Source: Legionella sp. (GTDB taxonomy: Bacteria > Pseudomonadota > Gammaproteobacteria > Legionellales > Legionellaceae). From it: 64,000 nt of DNA. Position 1 is the first letter of the stretch. Each line of letters opens with the position of its first letter. The position numbers and the translations under genes are program-made. The notes below the pieces were generated by a model, which was not told the DNA's origin, did no database searches, and was given only the letters and a program-made list of their open reading frames with translations. Positions 34,181 to 42,384 of this stretch are shown piece by piece. The stretch spans positions 1-64,000 of the forward strand of contig JARLJR010000010.1 in the NCBI GenBank assembly GCA_031291095.1, read 5' to 3'.

Positions 34181-35035
34181 ATGCAAAAACACCAGGTTAT
34201 GGGGATAGACAGCCAATCGTTTCATCAGATGAATTATTATGAATGGGGAAATCCGAACAATCCCAAAGTATTGCTCTGTGTTCATGGCCTATTTCGTAAC
34301 GCTCGAGATTTTGATGAGCTGGCTCAAGCGCTCTCCTCCCATTATCGCGTGATTTGTCCCGACATGGTAGGACGTGGTTTAAGCGATAAAGTAACTAATG
34401 CTAACGATTATTCTGCGCCGACTTATATCGCAGACATCACTATTTTATTAGCCCAACTGGGTGTAACCGAAATTGATTACATTGGCACCTCGATGGGGGG
34501 AATGATCGGTATGATCATGGCAGCCATGAACAATTCACCGATTAAAAAACTCGTGCTTAACGACATAGGTCCCTACGTTGACACCAAAGCCCTGCAACGA
34601 ATTATTGATTATGGGAAAGAAGGAAGCAAACATTCCTTTAAAACTCTAGAAGACGTAGAAACATATTTTAAAAAAACCTATTCAAGCTTTGCGCAATTAA
34701 GCCCAGAACAATGGCAACAACTTGCCGTAGCTGGGGTATGGGAAAGCCCCAATAAGCATTATCAATTAGCCTATGATCCTAAAATAATTGATAATGTGAT
34801 CTTAGCTACCCAAAATAACATTCCTCTCTGGGCATTATGGAGCAAGGTTCAATGCCCTGTATTATTACTGCATGCCGCATTATCCGATGTTTTATCGGGT
34901 GATACTGTAGCCCAAATGCACCAATTGCAACCCAGCTTAAAAACCGTAAGGATTCCCGATATCGGTCACCCTGTGTCCTTGATGAACCAAGATGAGATTG
35001 AGTTAATTAAAGATTGGCTCGTTGGACACGAATAA
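34181..35035 (+). CDS. Alpha/beta hydrolase
   Basis: A 284-aa alpha/beta hydrolase. The cap-less N-part has the oxyanion region 'LLCVHGLFRNARDFDELAQAL'. The nucleophile elbow is GTSMGG (Ser about 105), the acid lies near 'LHAALSDVLS' and the base is the His in 'DIGHPVSLM'. It resembles haloalkane/haloacetate dehalogenase-like or epoxide-hydrolase-like esterases; the substrate is unknown. It starts 49 nt after the GRDP-like gene on the same strand with AAGGAGCG upstream, so it may be the third gene of that operon. Confidence 0.87.
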   Translation: MQKHQVMGIDSQSFHQMNYYEWGNPNNPKVLLCVHGLFRNARDFDELAQALSSHYRVICPDMVGRGLSDKVTNANDYSAPTYIADITILLAQLGVTEIDYIGTSMGGMIGMIMAAMNNSPIKKLVLNDIGPYVDTKALQRIIDYGKEGSKHSFKTLEDVETYFKKTYSSFAQLSPEQWQQLAVAGVWESPNKHYQLAYDPKIIDNVILATQNNIPLWALWSKVQCPVLLLHAALSDVLSGDTVAQMHQLQPSLKTVRIPDIGHPVSLMNQDEIELIKDWLVGHE

Positions 35036-35149
35036 CAATGCCCTAACAAGCTAACTTGATGAATTTATTTCCCTTATCTAAGAAGTTACAATGAATAGCG
35101 CATCAAAATTTGATTCGCTGCTCACTTGTTTTAATTTAAGGATAAATTA

Positions 35150-36643
35150 ATGAATAAAAAAATTCTCATCGGCTTCATTTCTCTTTTATTTTTTTCCTCT
35201 GCCCATGCAGAAGAAAAAGCCTCTTTAGAGATCACGACTCATCCCACCCAAAAGCCCAAATCAGGCCCTCGTGCCAAATTAGCACAAGCTATCACGATAC
35301 AAGTAACACAAAATAATAACTGTTTAGCACAACCAGGCTCAGTTACCATCAAAAATAACTCCTTAGTCCATGCGCGTAATATCCAAGCAATAGCAACTGA
35401 TCCCAATTATGCTGCCTATATAGTAGCAATGAATAATTGCCCTGCCCTTTTAGCACCAGGAGCTAGCTGCACTATTGCTTTTTACACCAATGCCGCAGTC
35501 TCATTTCTAACGAATGTGTTAATAAAAGGGAGTAACACCAACAACACTTATTTTAATTTAAATGCCTTTGTTTGTACGCCAAGCATGACTTCCAGTGTGC
35601 CCAATTTAGGGCTTGCGGTGAAAGGCAGCTTTACAGGAAACACACGGCAATTTTTTATTACGAATAATACCTTTATGAATGCACAAAACATTAGTGTGCA
35701 AGCAAGTAATTTACCCAATGGAACCACCTACACAACCACCTGTAGCGGTACTTTAGCTATTGGTAATTCATGTTCCATTACGGTAACGCCTGGCCCGACT
35801 GTAAGTGCGGATGCCCAAGGTAATCCATGTACCATGGGCCGTGCATCCAATGCATTTTTAACCGTAAACGCGACGCAAACCATACCAACAAAAATCGGTA
35901 TTTCTGTAGTAAATTACGGATGTATCTATCAATCAGGCTTTGTGTTTTCAATCGATGATACTCAAGGATGCTCTTCATCCCCTTGTACTGGCGGGGTTGG
36001 CGGAAAAATAATTTCCTTAATTGATTTAGATGGTGTTGGTTTACCGTGGAACAGCAGTCATGATTTAATCCCCGGAATAGATAACACCTCCACTTCAGCT
36101 GTTGGTGCACCAAGCTATAGTGATTTTTTAATTTGGTTTGTCGCTACTTATCCAACTTTAACCCCACTTCCGTCAACAGCATTTAATCAATGTGAGGGCC
36201 CAACCGATGGAGCGTGTAATTCAGGAAACATATTAGCCTTTTACAACGAATACATAACGATAATTCCTGCAAGCAATCCCCCACATGCAACAGCCTTGGA
36301 TACTTATGCAGCAGGATATTGTTCTTTGTATTCTGGAGGTGGTTATACCAATTGGTACCTACCGGCAATTTGTGAGTTGGGTAAAGAACCTAGCTATGAA
36401 GTATGCGGCTCGATAACCACGGATAATGTGGTGACTAATCTTTCCATGTTAGTTAATTCCTGCAACTTAGGTTCTTCTTGCTTAAGTGGTAACTATTGGG
36501 CATCTACGGAATGGAATGATGGAACAGGCACTTCAGATACTACTTGGGCATGGTATCAATACTTTGCTGGCTCCAGTAGCGTCACGCACTTTGACGTAAA
36601 AGATATGACGCATCTTATTCGATGTGCACGTGCATTGACTTAA
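35150..36643 (+). CDS. Secreted protein with DUF1566 (Lcl-like) C-terminal domain
   Basis: A 497-aa protein with signal peptide MNKKILIGFISLLFFSSAHA. Residues about 45-240 contain two Cys-containing beta-sandwich repeats ('CPALLAPGASCTIAFY' and 'CSGTLAIGNSCSITVTPG'), a motif common in Legionella surface proteins. The C-terminal part (about 270-497) is a DUF1566 domain ending 'YWASTEW...GSSSVTHFDVKDMTHLIRCARAL'. AAGGAT precedes the ATG. Adhesin-like or extracellular role inferred; the BNR protein at 39051 shares the Cys-containing N-terminal repeat style. Confidence 0.78.
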   Translation: MNKKILIGFISLLFFSSAHAEEKASLEITTHPTQKPKSGPRAKLAQAITIQVTQNNNCLAQPGSVTIKNNSLVHARNIQAIATDPNYAAYIVAMNNCPALLAPGASCTIAFYTNAAVSFLTNVLIKGSNTNNTYFNLNAFVCTPSMTSSVPNLGLAVKGSFTGNTRQFFITNNTFMNAQNISVQASNLPNGTTYTTTCSGTLAIGNSCSITVTPGPTVSADAQGNPCTMGRASNAFLTVNATQTIPTKIGISVVNYGCIYQSGFVFSIDDTQGCSSSPCTGGVGGKIISLIDLDGVGLPWNSSHDLIPGIDNTSTSAVGAPSYSDFLIWFVATYPTLTPLPSTAFNQCEGPTDGACNSGNILAFYNEYITIIPASNPPHATALDTYAAGYCSLYSGGGYTNWYLPAICELGKEPSYEVCGSITTDNVVTNLSMLVNSCNLGSSCLSGNYWASTEWNDGTGTSDTTWAWYQYFAGSSSVTHFDVKDMTHLIRCARALT

Positions 36644-36687
36644 AAACTCACGAACTAAGTAAAATTTCGTTAATGGAGGGCCATGTG

Positions 36688-36737
36688 GAAGCAACCCCCG
36701 AATAATATTTCGCTAGAAAGCGGTATTGGGTTGCTTC
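36688..36737. terminator. Bidirectional palindromic terminator
   Basis: GAAGCAACCC (36688-36697) and GGGTTGCTTC (36728-36737) are perfect 10-bp arms between convergent genes (stops 36643 and 36784). Confidence 0.55.
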
Positions 36738-36783
36738 ACAGCATTTTGCTTCTATTTAAGGCCCTTTTTCCATTATTATAATA

Positions 36784-36996
36784 TTACTGAGCAACCACTT
36801 GAACGTCTTCAGCGCAAAGGCCCTTTTGCCCACGCCCATATTTAAATAGAACCTGCTCCCCTTCTCGTAGTGTTTTAAAACCACTTTCTTGAATAGAGCT
36901 AAAGTGCACAAAGAAATCCTTACCGTCACTTTGAATAAATCCAAAACCTTTGCGCTCATTGAACCACTTGACGGTCCCTTTTATTTTTTCAGACAT
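36784..36996 (-). CDS. Cold-shock protein, CspA family
   Basis: A 70-aa single-domain OB-fold protein with both RNA-binding motifs: KGFGFIQ (RNP1) and FFVHFSSI (RNP2). It acts as an RNA chaperone or single-strand nucleic acid binding protein. AAGGAA precedes the ATG. Upstream, 36997-37178 has no gene and probably contains the promoter and a 5' leader, as is usual for csp genes. Confidence 0.95.
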   Translation of the reverse strand: MSEKIKGTVKWFNERKGFGFIQSDGKDFFVHFSSIQESGFKTLREGEQVLFKYGRGQKGLCAEDVQVVAQ

Positions 36997-37178
36997 GTTA
37001 TTCCTTGATTAAATTTTCAGCTTCTTTACAGATGAAATTTATCTTTACTCATGGTGTTACTTATTTTTCATTATTAAGTGCTATTAAATAGCACTAAAAT
37101 ACTGGTGCAATTTTTATTGAAAATCTATTAAGGTTTTCCTTGTCTGTGAGAATAATGAGATAAACTAGCGCAGGTGTC

Positions 37179-37210
37179 GTAGCCGTATTACGCGCGTTAA
37201 TACGGACTAC
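37179..37210. terminator. Imperfect palindrome GTAGCCGTATTA...TAATACGGACTAC
   Basis: Near-perfect 12-13-nt arms with one extra base lie just past the minus-strand stop at 37219. It probably terminates the membrane protein/carrier operon and has the GTAG...CTAC ends seen in the other palindromes of this window. Confidence 0.5.
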
Positions 37211-37218
37211 ATTTGTTG

Positions 37219-37959
37219 TTACATTTTGGGACCACTATAGGTTACGGCTACATCATCTTTTTTATTGATTAGCTCGTTGAATAAGGACTGATGATCTTGC
37301 GCCCAAAACCGCTGGGCCTCCTCCAGCAGCTGCGCGCGCTCATGAACCTCACTGTGTTCCAATGCAGTTACTAATTCATTAAGTTGCTCAGAAGCGGCAC
37401 GGGATACTCCCTTAATTTTTACTAAATTGAGTACTCCATCACCTCGTTTAGTAACAGGCAAAGATAGGTTTTTCAGATAAGTACAAAATTGGCTAACGTT
37501 CTCAGCAATATCCCGTATCTGCTCTATGTTTTCAACATCCGCTGTCTTCAATGCAACTAATAATTCCCGAGTTTGGTCTTGAAATGCGTAAGCGTCATTT
37601 TTTAGTTGAAGACGTCGTTTTAGTGTAGGCACCATAGCCACAGCATGCCCTACAAAAAAACCAGCCGCCGCGCCCCCTGCTCCTCTTAACAGAGAAGAAC
37701 ATTGCTCATCCTCACACGTATTCGCGGCAACCGCTGCACATAGTACCGTAGCCGTTAAAAGACTCGCGCGAATAGCTAATTCCCGCCAGCTGTAATAGGT
37801 CCATAAGCCCCACAATGAATTTTTAGTTCTTTGGACTGCTAATCCTCCAAGGTTATAAAAATCCACCAAACCTCCAGTTGCATTGGTTAGCGCTCCAGCA
37901 AGATTCCTCATAAATAGTCCATCAATTAATAAAGGGAATGTGCATGGTAACAACCTCAT
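37219..37959 (-). CDS. Hypothetical membrane-associated protein, 246 aa
   Basis: Not recognised. Two hydrophobic segments lie in the first half ('LLTATVLCAAVAANTC', about 68-83, and 'GGAAAGFFVGHAVAMVP', about 94-110), with Cys residues between them. A hydrophilic helical C-terminal half follows. An internal Met (37911) could be the true start; no strong ribosome binding site is visible for either. It lies 31 nt downstream of the mitochondrial-carrier-like gene on the same strand, so co-transcription and a joint role at a host membrane are possible, but this is inference. Confidence 0.55.
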   Translation of the reverse strand: MRLLPCTFPLLIDGLFMRNLAGALTNATGGLVDFYNLGGLAVQRTKNSLWGLWTYYSWRELAIRASLLTATVLCAAVAANTCEDEQCSSLLRGAGGAAAGFFVGHAVAMVPTLKRRLQLKNDAYAFQDQTRELLVALKTADVENIEQIRDIAENVSQFCTYLKNLSLPVTKRGDGVLNLVKIKGVSRAASEQLNELVTALEHSEVHERAQLLEEAQRFWAQDHQSLFNELINKKDDVAVTYSGPKM

Positions 37960-37990
37960 CAGCTCAAATGCAAATGATTATTGTTAGCAT

Positions 37991-38866
37991 TTATAATTTA
38001 TTTTTTAACCAATCGAACCCTTCGCCTTGATACCAATCACGTGCGGCATTTGCAGCAAGAATCGGCAATACATGTTTCACTCCTTTGAAAAAAAACGTTG
38101 GCCCTGAGCCACGATAAAATTGCAACAGACCTTTGCTCGTAATTGCTTTCATGGACTGAATCGCCGTTTCATGCAGATATTGATTATCTTGCATACGAGC
38201 TAATATCGTATCAAAAGGTGTCGTTAAAACAGCACTAATTACGGGACTCAGAAACAGTGCTTTTAACTCACCATGCTCTTCTGATTTGGTCGCCTCAATC
38301 ACCGCAAAAGGAATCGCACTGGTAACAATGCTGCGTGTCCATGCTACAGACATCCCGCGCAACAAATATTTATTTTTATCACGCAGAACCTGCCACATCG
38401 AGTTTTGATCTTGATCGTTGCGCTGGTAATTTAGTAAATGCTCAAAGGGATAAGCAGGAAATAAACAGCCCCCAATTATCGCCCCACTTATGCCCGCCAA
38501 GGCAATATCGCGCTCATATTTTCCCAGCATCGGTTCTAGCCAAGGACTAACATGGCTAGCCAATTTTTTTTCTATTTCAGGTTGGCAAATTATTTTGATG
38601 GATTTTTTGGTCGAGCTTTCAAGTAACTTAGCGCCAAATCCTTTATATAAAGAACGTAAGCAGGCTTGATAACCATTAGATAAATCGACACCACACAGTA
38701 TTTTACCCAGATTATGAAAACGAATCGGCTCCACATTATTTTGATAATGAAAAAGCATACTGTTTAATGGAAAGGAAATGGTGCGCGAAACCATTGCTGA
38801 GGTCATTGTTAATAAAAAATCGACATAAAATCGTGTGAAGACAAAGGACTGGTTTGACTCACCCAT
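37991..38866 (-). CDS. Mitochondrial carrier family protein, LncP-like candidate effector
   Basis: A 291-aa protein with the three-repeat plan of eukaryotic mitochondrial solute carriers. The odd-helix signatures are SFPLNSMLFHYQ (repeat 1), AYPFEHLLNYQ (repeat 2) and TTPFDTILARMQ (repeat 3), matching P-x-[D/E]-x-x-[K/R]-x-[K/R/Q] loosely in 1-2 and well in 3. Each is followed by the linker-helix 'LYKGFGAKLL', 'YLLRGMSVAW' and 'QFYRGSGPTF'. This family is essentially eukaryotic. L. pneumophila LncP, a Dot/Icm-secreted nucleotide carrier inserted in host mitochondria, is the known bacterial example. No signal peptide. The transported solute is not deducible; repeats 1 and 2 are diverged. Confidence 0.85.
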   Translation of the reverse strand: MGESNQSFVFTRFYVDFLLTMTSAMVSRTISFPLNSMLFHYQNNVEPIRFHNLGKILCGVDLSNGYQACLRSLYKGFGAKLLESSTKKSIKIICQPEIEKKLASHVSPWLEPMLGKYERDIALAGISGAIIGGCLFPAYPFEHLLNYQRNDQDQNSMWQVLRDKNKYLLRGMSVAWTRSIVTSAIPFAVIEATKSEEHGELKALFLSPVISAVLTTPFDTILARMQDNQYLHETAIQSMKAITSKGLLQFYRGSGPTFFFKGVKHVLPILAANAARDWYQGEGFDWLKNKL

Positions 38867-38877
38867 AATTCATTTTA

Positions 38878-38895
38878 CTCCGTTTGATAACGGAG
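38878..38895. repeat. 7-bp hairpin upstream of the carrier gene
   Basis: CTCCGTT, TGAT loop, AACGGAG: a perfect stem 11 nt upstream of the carrier start (38866) in the divergent intergenic region. It could be an operator or a leader hairpin. Confidence 0.35.
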
Positions 38896-39050
38896 CTAAT
38901 GGTATACGATATTTCTATGAAAACCAGAGCAAATTTACCTAAAAATTTCGTCCTCGCATTTTCTTAAATTTAAGATACAATCTTGGCTCCTTGTTTTTAT
39001 GCGGTCACTAAAAAACTCAACGTACATTAACTTGTAGCACAGGATTTCCT

Positions 39051-40208
39051 ATGAAAAAAAATAATTTATTCTTAGGGTTACTTTGCTGTATTTGTTCCCT
39101 ATTCCCCTTGTTTTCCCAGTCAAGTTCGATCCCCTTATTTGCCCTTTCCCCTACTACTCCGACGACACTCCAACTACCAATCAGCAGTACGGCCGCGGTA
39201 CAATATACCGTTACCAATATGTCCTCCAGACCCCATACATTAATGATGCTGCCTATCACCGGCCTCAGCCAAATAACGACTCCGGGTAATTGCCCGAGCT
39301 CCTTTACTTTGGCCGCAAAACAATCCTGTAAACTAACACTACACATTAATGGCAGCCAAATACCTCCTTATGTAGTGGGCGGGCCACAAGTATGCCAAGT
39401 TGGACCTAATGGGAAACCTAACCCACTTCAATGTTATCAACCAAGTGCTGCAAATTCTTTGCATATTACCGTCACTTCAGCGATGAGTACCCTCTATGTG
39501 GGCACTCAAAATGGGCAAGTGTATTATTCACTGAATAATGGAATTAGCTGGGTCGCCACCAGTCTTCCCGCAGGAGGTACTGCGATCAACGTCGTTTTTG
39601 CGACCAACACCACCTTATATGCCGGATCGGCTAACGGGATCATCTATGCCTCGCTGAATAATGGCGCCACTTGGTCCCCCCTGATAAATCCAGCCCCTGG
39701 TTTTGCGGTAAATGGTCTTTATGGTTTCGCCAATGCCCTTTATGTAGCTAGTGCCAATGGGCTTGTATTGATCTGTTCACCCAAAACAGGAACCTGCACT
39801 CCTACAACTGCCCCAGCTCCTGGCTATGCGGTTAATGGTGTTTTTGCAACGAATAATGCCTTGTATGCTGCAAGTGCAAACGGAAATGTTTACTATTCCA
39901 ATAATCACGGCCTCCATTGGACCGCCATTAATGGCCAACCTGATGGCAGCGCGGTAAAAACAGTTTATGTTTCTGCAAATACCATCTATGTGAGTACTGC
40001 AAATGAATATGTATACGCCACTACAGCATTAACAGGTGGCGGCAGTTGGTCTCCCTTCGCCCAAACGGTTTATAGCTTTTTTATTAGCTCCTATGGAAGC
40101 CAAAGTTTTGCCGGAAGCCAAATTGGTTATGTGTACTCGCTAACCTTTGGTACTCGTCTTGGATTTGTAACAAACACCTTAATTAATAGTGTGTTTCTAC
40201 TGACATAA
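39051..40208 (+). CDS. Secreted BNR/beta-propeller-like repeat protein
   Basis: A 385-aa protein with a signal peptide (MKKNNLFLGLLCCICSLFPL). An N-terminal beta-sandwich with Cys pairs (about 25-145, 'CPSSFTLAAKQSCKLTL') is followed by about six 40-residue repeats of the form 'LYVGTQNGQVYYSLNNGISW', 'LYAGSANGIIYASLNNGATW' and 'LYAASANGNVYYSNNHGLHW', typical of BNR/sortilin-like propeller blades. Extracellular or surface binding is inferred. It is followed after 23 nt by the S53 protease gene. The fragment at 28318-28587 is from a related repeat protein. Confidence 0.75.
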   Translation: MKKNNLFLGLLCCICSLFPLFSQSSSIPLFALSPTTPTTLQLPISSTAAVQYTVTNMSSRPHTLMMLPITGLSQITTPGNCPSSFTLAAKQSCKLTLHINGSQIPPYVVGGPQVCQVGPNGKPNPLQCYQPSAANSLHITVTSAMSTLYVGTQNGQVYYSLNNGISWVATSLPAGGTAINVVFATNTTLYAGSANGIIYASLNNGATWSPLINPAPGFAVNGLYGFANALYVASANGLVLICSPKTGTCTPTTAPAPGYAVNGVFATNNALYAASANGNVYYSNNHGLHWTAINGQPDGSAVKTVYVSANTIYVSTANEYVYATTALTGGGSWSPFAQTVYSFFISSYGSQSFAGSQIGYVYSLTFGTRLGFVTNTLINSVFLLT

Positions 40209-40231
40209 ACTAATGCAATGGAGTGTGAATA

Positions 40232-42232
40232 ATGCTAAAGATAAAAAAACTGGCGATAAGCTTATTGCCATTAATTAGTCTTGTAATGCCATTTAACGCA
40301 AGCTACTCAGCAGTGAAACCTGCTGTTGTATCGAGCCCTGGCTTAGAGTTATTGAAGCGAGCAAAATTGCTAGAGCCTACGAATTTGGCCCAAGAAATCC
40401 ATTTTACGGTTCATTTAAATGTTAGAAATAGAAAACAATTCGATGCACTGTATCAGGAAATTTATAGCATCAATAGTCCCCGTTATCATCACTATTTAAC
40501 CACCGCAGAATATGACGCAGAATTTGCCCCTACACCAAAAACAATCGACCTCGTGAAACAATATTTTACTGACCACGGCATGACTGCTAAAGGTGTTGCT
40601 GGAAAAATCCAGGTAAAAGCTACTGTGGCACAAATCCAGGAAACCTTTAAGGTCAAAATAAACAATTATCGCTACCAGAATAAAAGCGTCTATTCCAATG
40701 ACACTGAACTTAAAGTTGCTCCGACTATTGCACCCTACATTCTAGGGATTACTGGTTTAAATAATATTCCCCGCTTCCACAAGATGGTTCTTTCTGCCCC
40801 ACGGAAAAAACAAGCCCAGATTAATCCCCAAATGCGTAAAGCGAATCAACAAGCCTTAGCGAATTTAGCCTGGAATTCGTTTACTCCTAAAGTCCTGCCC
40901 TCCGATACCTCTTTGAATGGTTTTACTGGGGCCCAGTTACGGACCACTTATAATCTAGCGGCCATTCCATCAATTAATGGCACCACACTGGATGGCACAG
41001 GACAAACGATTGTGATTCTCGATGAATGGGGAATTAACGATCCCGCAACCATCATGGCCGATGCGAATAAGTTTAGTGCGCTAAATCAGCTCCCCCTCCT
41101 CTCATTTACGTCATCGCCAGGGCAGGCGGCGAATTTTGCAGTAGTACGTGCCGATGGAACTCCTTACGCCCCGAATCACCACGACACCGATCAAGGGTGG
41201 GCTGATGAGATTGCATTAGACCTTGCCTCGGCCCATACCATTGCTCCGAAGGCGAATATCGTTTTAGTTTTAGATAATAGTTTAGATTTAAGTACAATTA
41301 TCTCGACCATTATCGGCAGTAGTAATGTGAGCTTTGGGGGTTTTGCCAATGCTTATGTTTTATCAAATAGCTGGGGAGAAGATGAGGTACTAGATACCGT
41401 TTTAGAAACACATTTACAACTAGCAGCAATGAATGGCATAAGTGTTAATTTTTCCTCTGCCGATTGTGGGGATGGCAGCTATCATTCCTCCTGGCCATGT
41501 CATGCATCAAGCTCCGCACCTATAGTTCAATATCCTGCCAGCTCAACAAATGCAACCGCTGTAGGCGGTAGTAGCCTATTTGTTGATAGCAATTACAATT
41601 ATTCCTTTGAATCAGGCTGGGGTAGCGCTTATCCTTCTTCGGGTTTTTATGCGGGAAGCACCGGCGGTATCAGCCAACTTTACAGCGCGCCTGCATGGCA
41701 AAATAACAGTACGTTCCAGGGGTTTACGGCTGGAGGCTATGGAATTATTGGCAGTTATGGCGGGATGCGCGCTGTTCCTGATATTGCCATGCTGGCAGAT
41801 ATTCACACGGGAATCATCGCGTATTACACCAATGGTTGCGACAATGGCTGTATTTTTGGGGGAACTAGTGTTGCTTGTCCCTTGTATTCTGCGACCTTAA
41901 CCTTAATCAATGAGGCCCGTATGTTACAAAGTAAATCGACTATGGGTTTATCAGCACAATATTTATATGCCTTTGATCAGGTTTTGCTGCAAAATCAAGG
42001 GATTAACTTTATCACCCCGCCTCATCGAATTATTGACAGCACCGTCCCCAACCCACCCAATGCTCCTAATTATGCCTTTACCTTATTTGATCAGAGCTAT
42101 TGGTTTCACCGCAAAGTAACCTTCAATTGGGACTCTTCTCTTACTATGAATGAAAACCAATATTGGAATGATGTCGTTGGACTTGGTTCACCTAATCTTC
42201 CTATTTTTGTACCGTTCATGGCCTCTTTATGA
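40232..42232 (+). CDS. S53 family (sedolisin/pro-kumamolisin) serine-carboxyl protease
   Basis: A 666-aa secreted protease. Signal peptide (about 1-27). Pro-kumamolisin activation domain about 35-195 ('FTVHLNVRNRKQFDALYQEI', 'YHHYLTTAEYDAEFAPT'). Catalytic domain about 230-660 with Glu326 and Asp330 (ADEIALD), Asp411 (SSADCGD, oxyanion acid) and nucleophile Ser546 in GGTSVACP. All four catalytic positions of the family are present. S53 enzymes act at acidic pH. GGAGTG precedes the ATG. It is likely co-transcribed with the BNR-type protein and ends before a palindromic terminator. Confidence 0.92.
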   Translation: MLKIKKLAISLLPLISLVMPFNASYSAVKPAVVSSPGLELLKRAKLLEPTNLAQEIHFTVHLNVRNRKQFDALYQEIYSINSPRYHHYLTTAEYDAEFAPTPKTIDLVKQYFTDHGMTAKGVAGKIQVKATVAQIQETFKVKINNYRYQNKSVYSNDTELKVAPTIAPYILGITGLNNIPRFHKMVLSAPRKKQAQINPQMRKANQQALANLAWNSFTPKVLPSDTSLNGFTGAQLRTTYNLAAIPSINGTTLDGTGQTIVILDEWGINDPATIMADANKFSALNQLPLLSFTSSPGQAANFAVVRADGTPYAPNHHDTDQGWADEIALDLASAHTIAPKANIVLVLDNSLDLSTIISTIIGSSNVSFGGFANAYVLSNSWGEDEVLDTVLETHLQLAAMNGISVNFSSADCGDGSYHSSWPCHASSSAPIVQYPASSTNATAVGGSSLFVDSNYNYSFESGWGSAYPSSGFYAGSTGGISQLYSAPAWQNNSTFQGFTAGGYGIIGSYGGMRAVPDIAMLADIHTGIIAYYTNGCDNGCIFGGTSVACPLYSATLTLINEARMLQSKSTMGLSAQYLYAFDQVLLQNQGINFITPPHRIIDSTVPNPPNAPNYAFTLFDQSYWFHRKVTFNWDSSLTMNENQYWNDVVGLGSPNLPIFVPFMASL

Positions 42233-42295
42233 CGCATCATCTCGAACCCAGTGAGGGATCTCCTGAATGAGGCACTACGCCCGTATCAGGAGATC
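42233..42295. repeat. Dispersed GAGGGATCTCC repeat plus terminator hairpin
   Basis: The stretch CGAACCCAGTGAGGGATCTC (42243-42262) is a copy of a repeat also found, inverted, at 53904 and 61657. GATCTCCTGA (42257-42266) and TCAGGAGATC (42286-42295) form a perfect 10-bp stem downstream of the protease gene, a probable terminator. Confidence 0.6.
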
Positions 42296-42384
42296 TACTT
42301 TCCGATAAAAAAACCTCCCTCTTAATAATAATTGTGCTACATTATTTTCATTAAGGACCAAATTCACTCTTTGCCGAGATCACT

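Noticed and set aside
36997-37178. Thermosensor or riboswitch in the csp leader
   Set aside because: csp genes often have structured leaders, but no specific conserved element could be identified by eye.
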